Shown here: piece after piece, positions 25,807 to 34,165 of the stretch
How the letters are laid out: each line of letters starts with the position of its first letter
Position numbering within the stretch: position 1 is the first letter of the stretch
Assembly: GCA_016870355.1 (NCBI GenBank)
Contig: VGBR01000006.1
Location: 98,671 to 162,670 of the forward strand
Direction of reading: 5' to 3'
DNA from: Actinomycetota bacterium
Lineage (GTDB): Bacteria > Actinomycetota > Acidimicrobiia > IMCC26256 > PALSA-555
DNA length: 64,000 bases
Position numbers and translations under genes: made by a program
Notes under the pieces: model-generated
What the model was told of the DNA's origin: nothing
The model's input: only the letters and a program-made list of their open reading frames with translations
Databases searched by the model: none

Positions 25807-26241
25807 GTGGAGCCTCGACTTGGTCACGTCGGGTTGACGGTCAACGACCTCGACGCGTCGATCGAGTTCTACAGGGATGTCATCGGCATGCAGCTGATGA
25901 TGCGCCTCGACAGCGGTGGCGAGTGGTTTGACGAGCTCACCCGCAACCGTGGTGCCGAGATCGACGTCGCGATGTTGGAGCTCGGCGGATCGACGCTCCA
26001 GCTCGTGGAATACCGGCGCGCCGGTGGTGACCCGGCGCCCGTCTCGCACAACCGACCTGGCACTGCGCACCTGTCGATCGAGGTCGACGACGTCGACGCC
26101 CGTCACGCCGCCATCGTCAGCAGCGGTCGACACCACCCGACCGCGATCGTGGACATCGCCGGAATCGGCGCCCGCAGCTTCTACGTCGAAGACCCCGACG
26201 GAGTGCCGGTCGAGCTCCTCCAGATGCCTGCCCGCACCTGA
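25807..26241 (+). CDS. VOC-superfamily (glyoxalase-like) protein
   Basis: A 144-residue single-chain vicinal oxygen chelate protein. It opens with RLGHVGLTVNDLDASIEFYRDVIGM, the standard first beta-alpha-beta unit with a metal-ligand His, and continues with HLSIEVDDVDARH and FYVEDPDGVPVELLQM with the last Glu ligand. Glyoxalase I, methylmalonyl-CoA epimerase and extradiol dioxygenases share this fold. With acyl-CoA enzymes nearby, an epimerase or isomerase is as likely as a lyase. GTG start at 25807, probably co-transcribed with the LLM genes. Confidence 0.85.
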   Translation: MEPRLGHVGLTVNDLDASIEFYRDVIGMQLMMRLDSGGEWFDELTRNRGAEIDVAMLELGGSTLQLVEYRRAGGDPAPVSHNRPGTAHLSIEVDDVDARHAAIVSSGRHHPTAIVDIAGIGARSFYVEDPDGVPVELLQMPART

Positions 26242-26284
26242 CGATCAGGTCCTTGGTGGCGGCCTCGGGGGGTAGGCACCCAGA

Positions 26285-26386
26285 ATGGCTGCACCCCGCG
26301 CCGCGAAAGGACTCATCGTGACCGAGCTCGTTCAGCGCAAGATCCTCGGCGGAAGCGCGATCGAGGCGTATCGGCTCCCGCTCTGA
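26285..26386 (+). other. 33-codon ORF, possible remnant of an amidohydrolase C-terminus
   Basis: Between the VOC and SDR genes a short open frame encodes MAAPRAAKGLIVTELVQ and then RKILGGSAIEAYRLPL before the stop. The ending resembles the last helix of PF04909 amidohydrolases (...KILGGNAxxLYxL). A TAGGCA box lies 6 nt upstream, so a genuine small gene is also possible. Weak evidence either way. Confidence 0.3.
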
Positions 26387-26399
26387 TGGTCCGCTCCTG

Positions 26400-27194
26400 A
26401 TGGACCTTGGGCTCGAAGGCCGCGTCGCGCTGGTCACTGGCGGGAGCCAGGGAATCGGCCGCGAGATCGCGCTCACACTGGCGACGGAAGGCGCGGACGT
26501 CGCCATCTGCGCCCGCCGGGAACAGGTAGTCGACGCGACGACCGCCGACCTACGAGCGCTTGGCCGAGACGCGCTCGGCGTCGTCGCCGACGTTGCAACG
26601 ACCTCCGGCGTTCAGCGCGTGTCCGACGCGGTGCACGAGCACTTCGGCCGTGTCGACATCCTCATCAACAATGCAGGCAAGAGCTCGATGAAGGCGCTGC
26701 TCGACCTCACTGACGAGGACTGGTACGCCAGCATCGACCTCAACCTCATGAGCGCAGTGCGCATGTCGCAAGCGTTCGTTCCTGGCATGCGGGAGCGCGG
26801 GTGGGGACGGATCGTCAACATCTCCTCACGTCAGGGTCGAGAGCCGGACGAGTTCTTCGGCCCGTACGCGGCGTCAAAGGCTGCGCTCATCAACTTCTCG
26901 AAGACGCAGTCCAACGCGTTCTCGCGCGACGGCGTGCTCACGAACTGCGTCGTCCCGGGACTCATCAAGGGCGAAGGAGTCCAAGCTGCCGCGGAGAAGA
27001 GCGCCGAGGTGACCGGCAAGACCGTGGAGGAGGTGTACGAAGCCACGCTGCGCAAGCGACCCATCCCGATCGGTCGGATGGGAGAGCCGAGTGACGTCTC
27101 GGGGCTCGTCGCACTGCTCGTCTCCGAACGTGGGTCGTGGATCACCGGCTCGTGCTTCACGGTCGACGGCGGCATCGTGCGCAGCGACCGGTAG
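26400..27194 (+). CDS. Short-chain dehydrogenase/reductase
   Basis: A 264-residue classical SDR: cofactor motif GGSQGIGREIAL near residue 14, NNAG near residue 91, active-site Ser in ISSRQG and YAASK Tyr-Lys pair near residue 161. The Arg-containing ICARRE after beta-2 favours NADP(H). It oxidises or reduces a hydroxyl/keto group, perhaps of a 3-hydroxyacyl-CoA given the following acyl-CoA dehydrogenases (inference). First gene of a run of six CoA-metabolism genes to 32.9 kb. Confidence 0.9.
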   Translation: MDLGLEGRVALVTGGSQGIGREIALTLATEGADVAICARREQVVDATTADLRALGRDALGVVADVATTSGVQRVSDAVHEHFGRVDILINNAGKSSMKALLDLTDEDWYASIDLNLMSAVRMSQAFVPGMRERGWGRIVNISSRQGREPDEFFGPYAASKAALINFSKTQSNAFSRDGVLTNCVVPGLIKGEGVQAAAEKSAEVTGKTVEEVYEATLRKRPIPIGRMGEPSDVSGLVALLVSERGSWITGSCFTVDGGIVRSDR

Positions 27195-27204
27195 CGCGTC
27201 GCGC

Positions 27205-28371
27205 ATGGACTTCGAGTTCACCGAGGAAGAGGAAGCGTTCCGCACGGAGCTGAGCGACTTCCTCGACGCCGAAGTGCCCGACTGGTGGCAGGGCATGTTC
27301 ACCGAAGACGAGCGGGCCATGCCGTTCACCCGTGAGCTGTGCGCCAAGCTCGCCGACCGCGGTTGGCTCACGATGGCCTGGCCGCCCGAGCACGGCGGCT
27401 CGGGTGCGAGCGTGTGGAAGCAAGCCATCGTGCGCGAGGAGATGTGGGCGCGTGAAGAGCCACGCGGTCCCCAGTACATGAACCTCAACTACATCGGTCC
27501 GCTGCTGATGCGCTTCGGGACGCCCGAGCAGCACGCGCGCTTCCTTCCGCCGATGGCGCGGGGTGAGGTGATCTGGTGTCAGGGGTTCTCCGAGCCGGAC
27601 GCGGGTTCCGACCTTGCGTCACTCATCACGCGCGCCGAGGACCGCGGTGATCACTTCATCGTGAACGGCCAGAAGATCTGGACCAGCTACGCCGACTCAC
27701 CGGCCGATTGGTGCCTGCTGCTTGTTCGCTCGAACCCATCGGCGCCGAAGCACCGCGGGATCTCGATGCTGCTGCTCGACATGACGACGCCCGGCATCAC
27801 CGTCCGCCCGATCGACACGATGGCCGGACCGCACGAGTTCAACGAAGTGTTCCTCGATGACGTTCGTGTTCCGCGCGACTGCCTGCTCGGCGGGCAGGAC
27901 CATGGTTGGGATCTCGTGGTTGCGGGCCTCACCTTCGAGCGCACCGGCATCGCCCGCTATGCGCGCGCCGGACGCGTGATCGAGCTGCTCGTCGACTACG
28001 CCAACGATGCAGGGCTTGGTGACGATCCAATCGTGCGGGACCGCCTCGCCGACCTCTACACCCGGTACGACGCGGCGCGGCTCCTGAACTACCGCGCGAT
28101 CTCGATGCAGGCAAAGGGTGAGGTGCCGACGGTCGAGGCGTCGGTCGCGCGCATGCACAACACCCAACTCGAACAGGCTGTCGGTCATGTGGGGCTCGAG
28201 ATCCTCGGCCCGACGGGGCAGCTGCGTGCGGGTGACGAGTGGGCACCGCTGCGGGGGGAGATCCACCGCTACTGGACCCGCAACATCCCATCGACGCTTG
28301 CGGGTGGCTCGCTAGAAGTCCAGAAGAACATCGTCGCCCAGCGGGGCCTCGGTCTCCCGCGCGAGCCATGA
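27205..28371 (+). CDS. Acyl-CoA dehydrogenase (large partner of a pair)
   Basis: A 388-residue acyl-CoA dehydrogenase with WCQGFSEPDAGSDLASL, NGQKIWTSYADSPADWC, DHGWDLVVAGLTFERTG and the C-terminal AGGSLEVQKNIVAQRGLGLP. The ATG at 27205 is chosen at the usual MDFEFTEEEEAFR start. It overlaps the next acyl-CoA dehydrogenase gene by 4 bp (ATGA). Adjacent pairs of this kind often form alpha2-beta2 enzymes acting on CoA thioesters of steroid side chains or other bulky acids (established for mycobacterial FadE pairs); that model is inferred here. Confidence 0.9.
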   Translation: MDFEFTEEEEAFRTELSDFLDAEVPDWWQGMFTEDERAMPFTRELCAKLADRGWLTMAWPPEHGGSGASVWKQAIVREEMWAREEPRGPQYMNLNYIGPLLMRFGTPEQHARFLPPMARGEVIWCQGFSEPDAGSDLASLITRAEDRGDHFIVNGQKIWTSYADSPADWCLLLVRSNPSAPKHRGISMLLLDMTTPGITVRPIDTMAGPHEFNEVFLDDVRVPRDCLLGGQDHGWDLVVAGLTFERTGIARYARAGRVIELLVDYANDAGLGDDPIVRDRLADLYTRYDAARLLNYRAISMQAKGEVPTVEASVARMHNTQLEQAVGHVGLEILGPTGQLRAGDEWAPLRGEIHRYWTRNIPSTLAGGSLEVQKNIVAQRGLGLPREP

Positions 28372-29411
28372 ACCTCGAGCTCAGCGACGAGCAGCGGCTG
28401 CTTGCCGACACCGCGCGCGCGTTCGTCGATCGGCACGCTGACGACGCCGACCCATGGCCGGCGATGCGTGACACCGGTTGGGCTGGACTCTTGGTGCCGG
28501 AGGAGCACGGCGGATCTGGCGCGGGTATGACCGAGTTCGTGCTGGTGTGCGAAGCGCTCGGTCGCGGTCCCGTCGTGTCGCCGCTCATCCCCAGCGTGAC
28601 GGCCGCGCTCGCGTTGCGCTGGGCCGGCACACCCGATCTGCAAGACCAATGGCTCCCGACGTTGGCGACCGGCGCGTTCACCGGAACCGTTGCGGTGCTC
28701 GAAGCTGGCATGCGCGACGAGTGGAGCCCGGCCCCGATGTCGGGTCTTGGTGCTTTGACCGGCACCAAGGTGCTCGTGCCATGGGTGCCCGATGTCGCAG
28801 TCATCGTCGTTGTCACCAGTGAAGGATTGCGCGTGGTGGAGCGCAGCGGCGCGGTGCGCGTCCACGATCACGATCCTCTTTGTGCGGAGCCCCACGCAGC
28901 GCTGACCTTCCAACAAGCGCCCGCGGAACGGCTGGGAAGCACTGCCGATAGCGCAGTGGTGCTCGCGCGCGTGCTCGATTACAACGCCGTGGCCAGGTTG
29001 GCCTACGCCATAGGTGCCGCGGAACGTGCGCTCGAGCTCAGCGTGGACCATGCGACCAACCGTCACCAGTTCGGCCGTCCCATCGGGACGTTCCAAGCGG
29101 TCGCACACCGCTGTGCCGAGATGCGGGCCGACGTCGACGCGTGCCGCTACTTGGCGTACCGCGCGGCCTGGGCGCTGGACCACGATGCCGACGCGGCGAT
29201 CGCCGTCACGGCAGCCAAGTCGTTTGCGAACGATGCCATGCGTCGGGTCTTCCTGCACGCACACCAAGTGCACGGCGCGATGGGGTTCGCCACCGAGCAC
29301 GAGCTCCACCGCTACACACGAGTCGCCAAGTCGTTCGAGCTCTCGTTGGGCGGCACGACCCGGCACCGCGACCGTCTCGCTACCGAAATCGGGCTCGGTT
29401 CGCGCCCGTGA
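28368..29411 (+). CDS. Acyl-CoA dehydrogenase (small partner of a pair)
   Basis: A 347-residue, shorter and more divergent acyl-CoA dehydrogenase. It has LVPEEHGGSGAGMTEFVLVCEALGRGP, HQFGRPIGTFQAVAHRCAEM and VHGAMGFATEHELHRYTRVAKS, but the middle FAD-binding stretch is reduced (no clear SEPxAGSD). This matches the second subunits of heteromeric FadE enzymes, in which only one chain carries the catalytic base. The start overlaps the preceding partner by 4 bp and the stop overlaps the ligase start. Confidence 0.88.
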   Translation: MNLELSDEQRLLADTARAFVDRHADDADPWPAMRDTGWAGLLVPEEHGGSGAGMTEFVLVCEALGRGPVVSPLIPSVTAALALRWAGTPDLQDQWLPTLATGAFTGTVAVLEAGMRDEWSPAPMSGLGALTGTKVLVPWVPDVAVIVVVTSEGLRVVERSGAVRVHDHDPLCAEPHAALTFQQAPAERLGSTADSAVVLARVLDYNAVARLAYAIGAAERALELSVDHATNRHQFGRPIGTFQAVAHRCAEMRADVDACRYLAYRAAWALDHDADAAIAVTAAKSFANDAMRRVFLHAHQVHGAMGFATEHELHRYTRVAKSFELSLGGTTRHRDRLATEIGLGSRP

Positions 29412-30826
29412 CTGCGGCCACGTTCTCGCACGCCCTCGCACAACACGCCGCTCGCCAACCGACGAAGACCGCGGTCATTGATGCCGAGCGGCGCCTGACG
29501 TACGGCGAAGTCGACCTCGCGGTCGACGAGCTCGCGGCCGGACTGCGTAGTCAAGGCATGGGTCCTGGCGATGCCGTCACGTCGCAGCTCCCGAACTGCG
29601 CCGAGTCGTTGCTGTTGTGCTTCGCAGTGGACCGCCTTGGCGCGGTACACAACCCGATCGTGCCCGTGTACCGGGATCGCGAGGTGTCCTTCATCCGGCA
29701 CCAAGCGGCGAGCGCCGTGTTCCTCGAACGCGCTGAGGACGTGCGCGCGCTGCAAGAGGCCGGCGCACGACCACAGCCGCCGAAGGTCGACCCGAGGCAA
29801 CCGCACTACCTGCTCTACACGTCAGGATCGACCGCTGATCCCAAAGGTGTGCTCCATTCCGATCACACGCTCCTCGCCGAGTGCCGCGCGCAAGCGCAGT
29901 TCCACGAGATGACGGACGCCGAGGTGTTCGTGATGCCGTCACCGGTCGCCCACATCTCGGGACTTCTCTACGGGGTGCTGCTCCCCGTGCTGTTGGGCGC
30001 GACGAGCGTGCTCATGCCCGATTGGGAACCAGGCCGGTTCCTCGAGCTCGTCGAGTCCGAGAAGGGCACGTTCTGCGGTGGCGCGACCCCGTTCCTCCAA
30101 GGAGCGGTCGAACACCCCGACCTCGAACGGTTCGACGTGTCTTCGTTGCGGATGTTTCCCTGTGGCGGTGCCGACGTGCCGCCCGAGCTGATCCGCACCG
30201 CGACCGAACGGCTCGATGTGCGCACCGGCCGCGGCTACGGCTCCACGGAGTTCCCGAGCATCACCAGCTCAGCCGGACTCGGCGAGTCGTTGGAGAAGCG
30301 CGCCGAGACCGACGGGCGCCCCATCGGCGACAACCAGGTGCGCGTGTCCGACGACGGGGAGATCGAGGCGCGGGGACCGGAGCTCTTCCTGGGATACCGC
30401 GACGTCGAGTTGGACACCGGTTCGCTCACCCATGACGGCTGGTTCCGCACCGGCGATCTCGGTGTGCTCGACGACCAGGGGTATCTCACGGTCACCGGTC
30501 GACTGAAGGACATCGTCGTGCGCTCGGGCGAGAAGGTCAGCGCGCGCGAGATCGAAGACCTGCTCCACGAGCATCCCAAGGTGCGGGCCGTCGCCGTCAT
30601 CGCGATGCCCGACGAACGGACGGGGGAGCGCGCGTGCGCGTGCGTCGCCGCCCGCGACCCGGCTTCGCTTCCCACACTCGAAGAGCTCGGCGAGTTCCTG
30701 CTCGGCCGCGGGCTCTCGAAGCGCAAGCTGCCCGAGCAGCTCGAGATCGTCACCGAGCTCCCGATGACCGCCAGCGGCAAGGTCAAGAAGCACGAGCTCA
30801 AGGCCGCCATCGAACCCGGCCCGTAG
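29408..30826 (+). CDS. AMP-dependent acyl-CoA ligase
   Basis: A 472-residue, compact adenylate-forming enzyme. P-loop LYTSGSTADPKGVLHSD, GRGYGSTEFPS, TGDLGVLDDQGYLTVTGR, hinge KDIVVRSGEKVSAREIED, and the catalytic lysine in MTASGKVKKHEL are all present. Relative to long-chain ligases, ~60 residues are missing between the N-terminal domain and the P-loop. The GTG at 29408 overlaps the acyl-CoA dehydrogenase stop (GTGA). It probably activates the acid that the upstream dehydrogenase pair oxidises. Confidence 0.9.
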   Translation: MTAATFSHALAQHAARQPTKTAVIDAERRLTYGEVDLAVDELAAGLRSQGMGPGDAVTSQLPNCAESLLLCFAVDRLGAVHNPIVPVYRDREVSFIRHQAASAVFLERAEDVRALQEAGARPQPPKVDPRQPHYLLYTSGSTADPKGVLHSDHTLLAECRAQAQFHEMTDAEVFVMPSPVAHISGLLYGVLLPVLLGATSVLMPDWEPGRFLELVESEKGTFCGGATPFLQGAVEHPDLERFDVSSLRMFPCGGADVPPELIRTATERLDVRTGRGYGSTEFPSITSSAGLGESLEKRAETDGRPIGDNQVRVSDDGEIEARGPELFLGYRDVELDTGSLTHDGWFRTGDLGVLDDQGYLTVTGRLKDIVVRSGEKVSAREIEDLLHEHPKVRAVAVIAMPDERTGERACACVAARDPASLPTLEELGEFLLGRGLSKRKLPEQLEIVTELPMTASGKVKKHELKAAIEPGP

Positions 30827-30851
30827 CCGGCCGCCCGCCCGCCCCGCGTTC

Positions 30852-30892
30852 TCGGCACGCTGAACAACAAATACGTGTATTGAGCGTGCCGA
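30852..30892. terminator. Nested hairpin between ligase and enoyl-CoA hydratase-like gene
   Basis: TCGGCACGCT (30852-30861) pairs with AGCGTGCCGA (30883-30892); inside, ATAC and GTAT fold around GT. AAAAG follows rather than a T-run. It lies 25 bp after the ligase stop. Confidence 0.5.
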
Positions 30893-30918
30893 AAAGCCTG
30901 CGGTTGATCCCGAATAGG

Positions 30919-30924
30919 TAGGGT
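30919..30924 (+). promoter_or_regulatory. Probable -10 box TAGGGT
   Basis: TAGGGT ends 7 nt before an in-frame ATC at 30932 and overlaps the GTG at 30923 annotated as the start. If transcription begins where the leaderless pattern predicts, the GTG is not in the mRNA. Confidence 0.4.
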
Positions 30925-31732
30925 GCCCGCCATCAGCGAGAGCCTCATCCTCGAGCGCGACGGCGCGGTGCAATGGGTTCGCCTCAACCGGCCCGAGAAG
31001 CGCAACGGCATCGACTTCGAGTTGCGCGACCAGCTCATCGCGCTGTTCCCGATGCTCGACGCCGAGCCCGAGATCCGGGCCGTCGTGATCACCGGCACCG
31101 GCAAGGACTTCTGCACGGGCGGTGACCTCACGCCCCGCGGCGACACCAAGATCGCCGTCCGCACGAAGATCGGCATCCTCGACTACCGGTCGCACGTTGC
31201 CACGTGGCAGCGCCTCTTCCAGGCGCTCTGGGAGATGGAGACGCCAGTGGTCAGCGCGGTGAACGGCACCACCGCGGGTGCCGGCTGGATGTTGGCGCTC
31301 CTCGCCGACCTCGTGGTCGCCGCGGAAGGAGCGCGCTGGACGCACGTGTTCGCGCGGCGCGGGATGGTGCCGCACGGTGGCGACGGCTTCTTCCTGCCGC
31401 GCATCATCGGGTTCCACCGGCTCAACGAGATCGCGCTGCTCTCGGACGGAGTGACGTCCGAGACGCTGCACGACTGGGGCATCGTGAACCGACTCGTGTC
31501 ACCCGACCAGGTTGAGGCAACTGCGAGCGAGCTCGCGCAGCGCCTGGCCTCGGGTCCGACCCGCAGCCTCGGGATGACCAAGCGGCTCTATCGCCGCTCG
31601 TTGGTGAGCGACATGGCCACCTCGTTCGCCGAGGAAGCAACCGCGACCGCGATGATCTCCCAGACCGAGGACCGGGCCGAGGGTGTCAAGTCGCTCATCG
31701 AGGGTCGCAAGGCCAACTTCATCGGGAACTGA
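30923..31732 (+). CDS. Enoyl-CoA hydratase/isomerase (crotonase) family protein
   Basis: Up to 269 residues with the crotonase fold: AVQWVRLNRPEKRNGID, the oxyanion-hole segments ITGTGKDFCTGGDL and NGTTAGAGWMLALLADLVVA. The usual catalytic Glu positions of mitochondrial-type hydratase are changed (FARRGMVPHGGDGFFLP), so isomerase, hydrolase or decarboxylase chemistry is as likely as hydration. The start is uncertain: GTG at 30923 is the only canonical codon that keeps the first strand, but the -10 position points to ATC at 30932. The next gene begins 2 bp after the stop. Confidence 0.85.
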   Translation: MPAISESLILERDGAVQWVRLNRPEKRNGIDFELRDQLIALFPMLDAEPEIRAVVITGTGKDFCTGGDLTPRGDTKIAVRTKIGILDYRSHVATWQRLFQALWEMETPVVSAVNGTTAGAGWMLALLADLVVAAEGARWTHVFARRGMVPHGGDGFFLPRIIGFHRLNEIALLSDGVTSETLHDWGIVNRLVSPDQVEATASELAQRLASGPTRSLGMTKRLYRRSLVSDMATSFAEEATATAMISQTEDRAEGVKSLIEGRKANFIGN

Positions 31733-31734
31733 CG

Positions 31735-32922
31735 ATGGCGCTCCTCGATGGCCTCCGCGTCGTGGAGGCGGCGCTCCTCGCGCCGAACATGCTCGGCATG
31801 CACCTCGCCGACCTCGGTGCCGACGTCATCAAGGTCGAAGCACCCGGCGCGGGTGACTACACGCGTCACGTCGGTGCGGCCAAGCAAGGTGAGCTCTCGT
31901 TCCTCCACCTCCGGTGGAACCGCGGCAAGCGCAGCATCGTGATCGACCTCCACACCGACGAAGGTGCTGACGTGTTCCGCGACCTGGTCATGTCGAGTGA
32001 GGTGGTGGTCGAAGGGATGCGCGCCGGCGCGCTCGAACGGCGGGGTCTGGGTTACGCCGCGCTGCGAGAGCTGAAGCCGTCGATCGTGTTCTGCAGCCTC
32101 TCGGGCTTGGGGCAGACCGGGCCGTACCGCGACCTCCCGACGCACGGCGTGGCCTACGACGCGTATGCCGGCCACGCGCCGCCCGAGACCTCCGATGACG
32201 GATTCGTCTCGATCCCGAGGCGCTACCTCGACATCGGCACCCAAGCCGGCGGCCTCTACGCAACGATCGGTGTGCTCGCGGCGGTGATCCATGCGCGTGC
32301 GACTGGTGAGGGCGCGTACCTCGACGTCGCACAGGCCGACGCGGCCGTCTCGTGGAACGCGACTCGCCTCGATCCCTTGCTCAGCGGCAAGGCGCCGGCC
32401 GGTGCCGCCGGTCCCAACATGCAGGAAGCCGTGCGCTACCAGTACTACGCGACATCCGACGACAGGACGGTCCTCTTCGCTGCGTCGGAGCGGCACTTCT
32501 TCCGTCGCTTCTGCAAGGCCGTGGGTCGCGATGACCTCGTGAGCGAGTCCGACGCCGAGTTCGGCGAGCACGGGCGGGGCGATGTCACCCTCCGCCGCCA
32601 GCTCACTGATCTCTTCAAGACGCGCACCCAAGCCGAGTGGGTCCAGCTGTTCCTGGACGCCGATGTGCCCGGTGCGCCCGTCAACACCCCGACCGAGGTG
32701 ATCGACGACCCGCACTTCCAGGCGCGCTTCCGGTTCATCGAGCACGAGCACCCGGATGTCGGTCCGCTACGCCTGCTCGCCACGCCGATCCACACCGAGG
32801 ACCTTCCGGTCACGCTCACACCCGCACCGTCGCAAGGGGAGCACACCGATGAGGTGCTCTCGGAGATCGGCTACGACAAGCGCCGCGTCGACGATCTGCG
32901 CGAGCGCGAGATCGTGCACTGA
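31735..32922 (+). CDS. CaiB/BaiF-family (family III) CoA-transferase
   Basis: A 395-residue family III CoA-transferase. Seen: LRVVEAALLAPNMLGMHLADLGADVIKVEAP at the N-terminus, NRGKRSIVIDL, RYLDIGTQAGGLYATIGVL (the Asp forms the acyl anhydride in this family) and TGEGAYLDVAQADA. It moves CoA between two carboxylates, or acts as an alpha-methylacyl-CoA racemase-like enzyme. It closes the 26.4-32.9 kb run, with a plausible task of CoA recycling after side-chain shortening (inference). Confidence 0.9.
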   Translation: MALLDGLRVVEAALLAPNMLGMHLADLGADVIKVEAPGAGDYTRHVGAAKQGELSFLHLRWNRGKRSIVIDLHTDEGADVFRDLVMSSEVVVEGMRAGALERRGLGYAALRELKPSIVFCSLSGLGQTGPYRDLPTHGVAYDAYAGHAPPETSDDGFVSIPRRYLDIGTQAGGLYATIGVLAAVIHARATGEGAYLDVAQADAAVSWNATRLDPLLSGKAPAGAAGPNMQEAVRYQYYATSDDRTVLFAASERHFFRRFCKAVGRDDLVSESDAEFGEHGRGDVTLRRQLTDLFKTRTQAEWVQLFLDADVPGAPVNTPTEVIDDPHFQARFRFIEHEHPDVGPLRLLATPIHTEDLPVTLTPAPSQGEHTDEVLSEIGYDKRRVDDLREREIVH

Positions 32923-32928
32923 GACGGC

Positions 32929-33576
32929 TCAGGCGTTCCACACTCCGAGGACGTCTTTGGTCGTCGTCAATGTGGCAAGCAAGGACACGGTGTTCTCGAG
33001 GACCGCGTTGACGTAGCCGGGATCCACTCCGCACACCGCGTCGCGCGGGACGACCACTTGATATGCGCGGTTCACCGCGTCGAACACCAGCCCGAGCAGC
33101 GCCACGTTCACCGAGACGCCGGTGGCGACGATCGTGGTGATCCCTTCGTTGCGCAGCACCGTGTCGAGCGACGTGCCCGCCATCGGTGACGCGCCGTGGA
33201 GGCGGGGGAGCACGATGTCCGTCGGGCTGGCGCCCACGTCGGCATGGACGTCGAACACTCCCGGTGGCGCTGGCTTTCCGGTTCTGGCCTTCGCGGCGAC
33301 GGCGAAGAGCTTGGAGTTGCGGTTGGCGCCGAAGCCGTCGGCCCGCGACTCCGCCGTGCAGTGCACGACGGGGACGCCAACGGCTCGGGCCGCTCTTGCG
33401 AGTGCGGCGATGTTGGGGAGCATGTCGCTGGCGGCGACTGCCTCGGAAAGCGCCGGGAGTGCTGCTCGCGCGCCGACCACGGCCTCCTGCACCTCGACGG
33501 TGAGGAGCGCGGTGTGGCTCGGGTCGATGAGGGAGCGCAGGTCGATCGGGATGCGCGTTCCTACCCGACCGAGCAA
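32929..33576 (-). CDS. Isochorismatase-family (cysteine) hydrolase
   Basis: About 207-215 residues of the isochorismatase/nicotinamidase fold: HTALLTVEVQEAVVG (first Asp replaced by Glu), VVHCTAESRADGFGANRN, a Lys-poor central loop and TTIVATGVSVNVALLGLVFDAVNRAYQVVVPRDAV in which the nucleophile Cys position reads GVSVNVA, that is Ser. The catalytic Cys therefore appears missing. Homologues normally begin at the IPIDLRSLIDPSH stretch, which here starts with ATC at 33552; the TTG at 33576 is the nearest canonical start. Convergent with the CoA-transferase gene, 6 bp apart. Confidence 0.8.
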   Translation of the reverse strand: MLGRVGTRIPIDLRSLIDPSHTALLTVEVQEAVVGARAALPALSEAVAASDMLPNIAALARAARAVGVPVVHCTAESRADGFGANRNSKLFAVAAKARTGKPAPPGVFDVHADVGASPTDIVLPRLHGASPMAGTSLDTVLRNEGITTIVATGVSVNVALLGLVFDAVNRAYQVVVPRDAVCGVDPGYVNAVLENTVSLLATLTTTKDVLGVWNA

Positions 33577-33727
33577 CCCCAGGGCTAGTGGCCGACGGCC
33601 CGCTCCAGCTGGGCTCTGGTCATCCTCGACCGACCCGCGATGTTCGACGAGATGTCGGTGCGGGCGAGCGTGGTTTCCCGAGGCGCGGAGCCGAAACGGG
33701 GCGTGCAAGCCAACGGAGAGCCTGCGG

Positions 33728-33733
33728 TAATCT
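33728..33733 (+). promoter_or_regulatory. Possible -10 box of tRNA-Gly (TAATCT)
   Basis: TAATCT lies 11 bp before the first base of the tRNA, a normal spacing for a stable-RNA promoter. No convincing -35 is seen. Confidence 0.35.
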
Positions 33734-33744
33734 GCATGGCTCAC

Positions 33745-33820
33745 GCGGACGTGGCTCAGCTGGTAGAGCATCACCTTGCCAAGGTGAGGGTCGCGGGTTC
33801 GAATCCCGTCGTCCGCTCCA
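33745..33820 (+). tRNA. tRNA-Gly (anticodon GCC)
   Basis: A 76-nt cloverleaf including an encoded CCA. Acceptor GCGGACG pairs with CGTCCGC; the D-arm is GCTCAGCTGGTAGAGC; the anticodon stem CACC/GGTG closes the loop TTGCCAA, giving GCC; the T-arm contains GGTTCGAATCC. Complete and unbroken. Confidence 0.97.
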
Positions 33821-33897
33821 AGAACCTTGCAGGTCAGAGGTGTTTGCCGAGGCTGTTGCCGCGTACGGCGACCGTCATCACCCTGCGGAGGTGAGGG

Positions 33898-34161
33898 TCA
33901 AGCGACTCGACCGCGCAGAAGCTGACGATGCTTGCTCACCGGTCCGGGGAGGGGGCGTACACGGACGATCTCACCTTCGATCTCGACGACTTGGGCGACC
34001 GCGCGCACGTTGCCTTGGCCCACGACGAGCCACGCGCCTTCCTGAATCAGTTCTGGGTCGCGGGCTTCGTCGACGAAGGCCCACGGCAGGCCTGACTCAT
34101 CCTCACCATTGAGATCGACGACGAGGTCGAGCTCGGGCTGGTCGCGGGAACCGTCGGTCAT
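33898..34161 (-). CDS. Conserved small protein of unknown function (module partner B)
   Basis: An 87-residue acidic protein: DQPELDLVVDLNGEDESG at the N-terminus, then PWAFVDEARDPELIQEGAWLVVGQGNVRAVAQVVEIEGEIVRVRPLPGPV (in part). The second half looks like a small beta-barrel. It begins 4 bp after the stop of the 128-residue gene, so the two are co-translated. No known domain is recognised; I believe the pair recurs in other actinobacteria, but this is from memory only. Confidence 0.65.
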   Translation of the reverse strand: MTDGSRDQPELDLVVDLNGEDESGLPWAFVDEARDPELIQEGAWLVVGQGNVRAVAQVVEIEGEIVRVRPLPGPVSKHRQLLRGRVA

Positions 34162-34165
34162 GGCG

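Noticed and set aside
33585..33737. 50-codon minus-strand ORF starting MQITAGSPLACT
   Set aside because: It has a neat ATG and stop just before the isochorismatase-like gene, but 50 open codons occur by chance at this GC, and it would run through the tRNA-Gly promoter region without a promoter of its own.
33640..34112. Plus-strand frames running through tRNA-Gly
   Set aside because: They cross a complete tRNA gene and show no domain or ribosome site.
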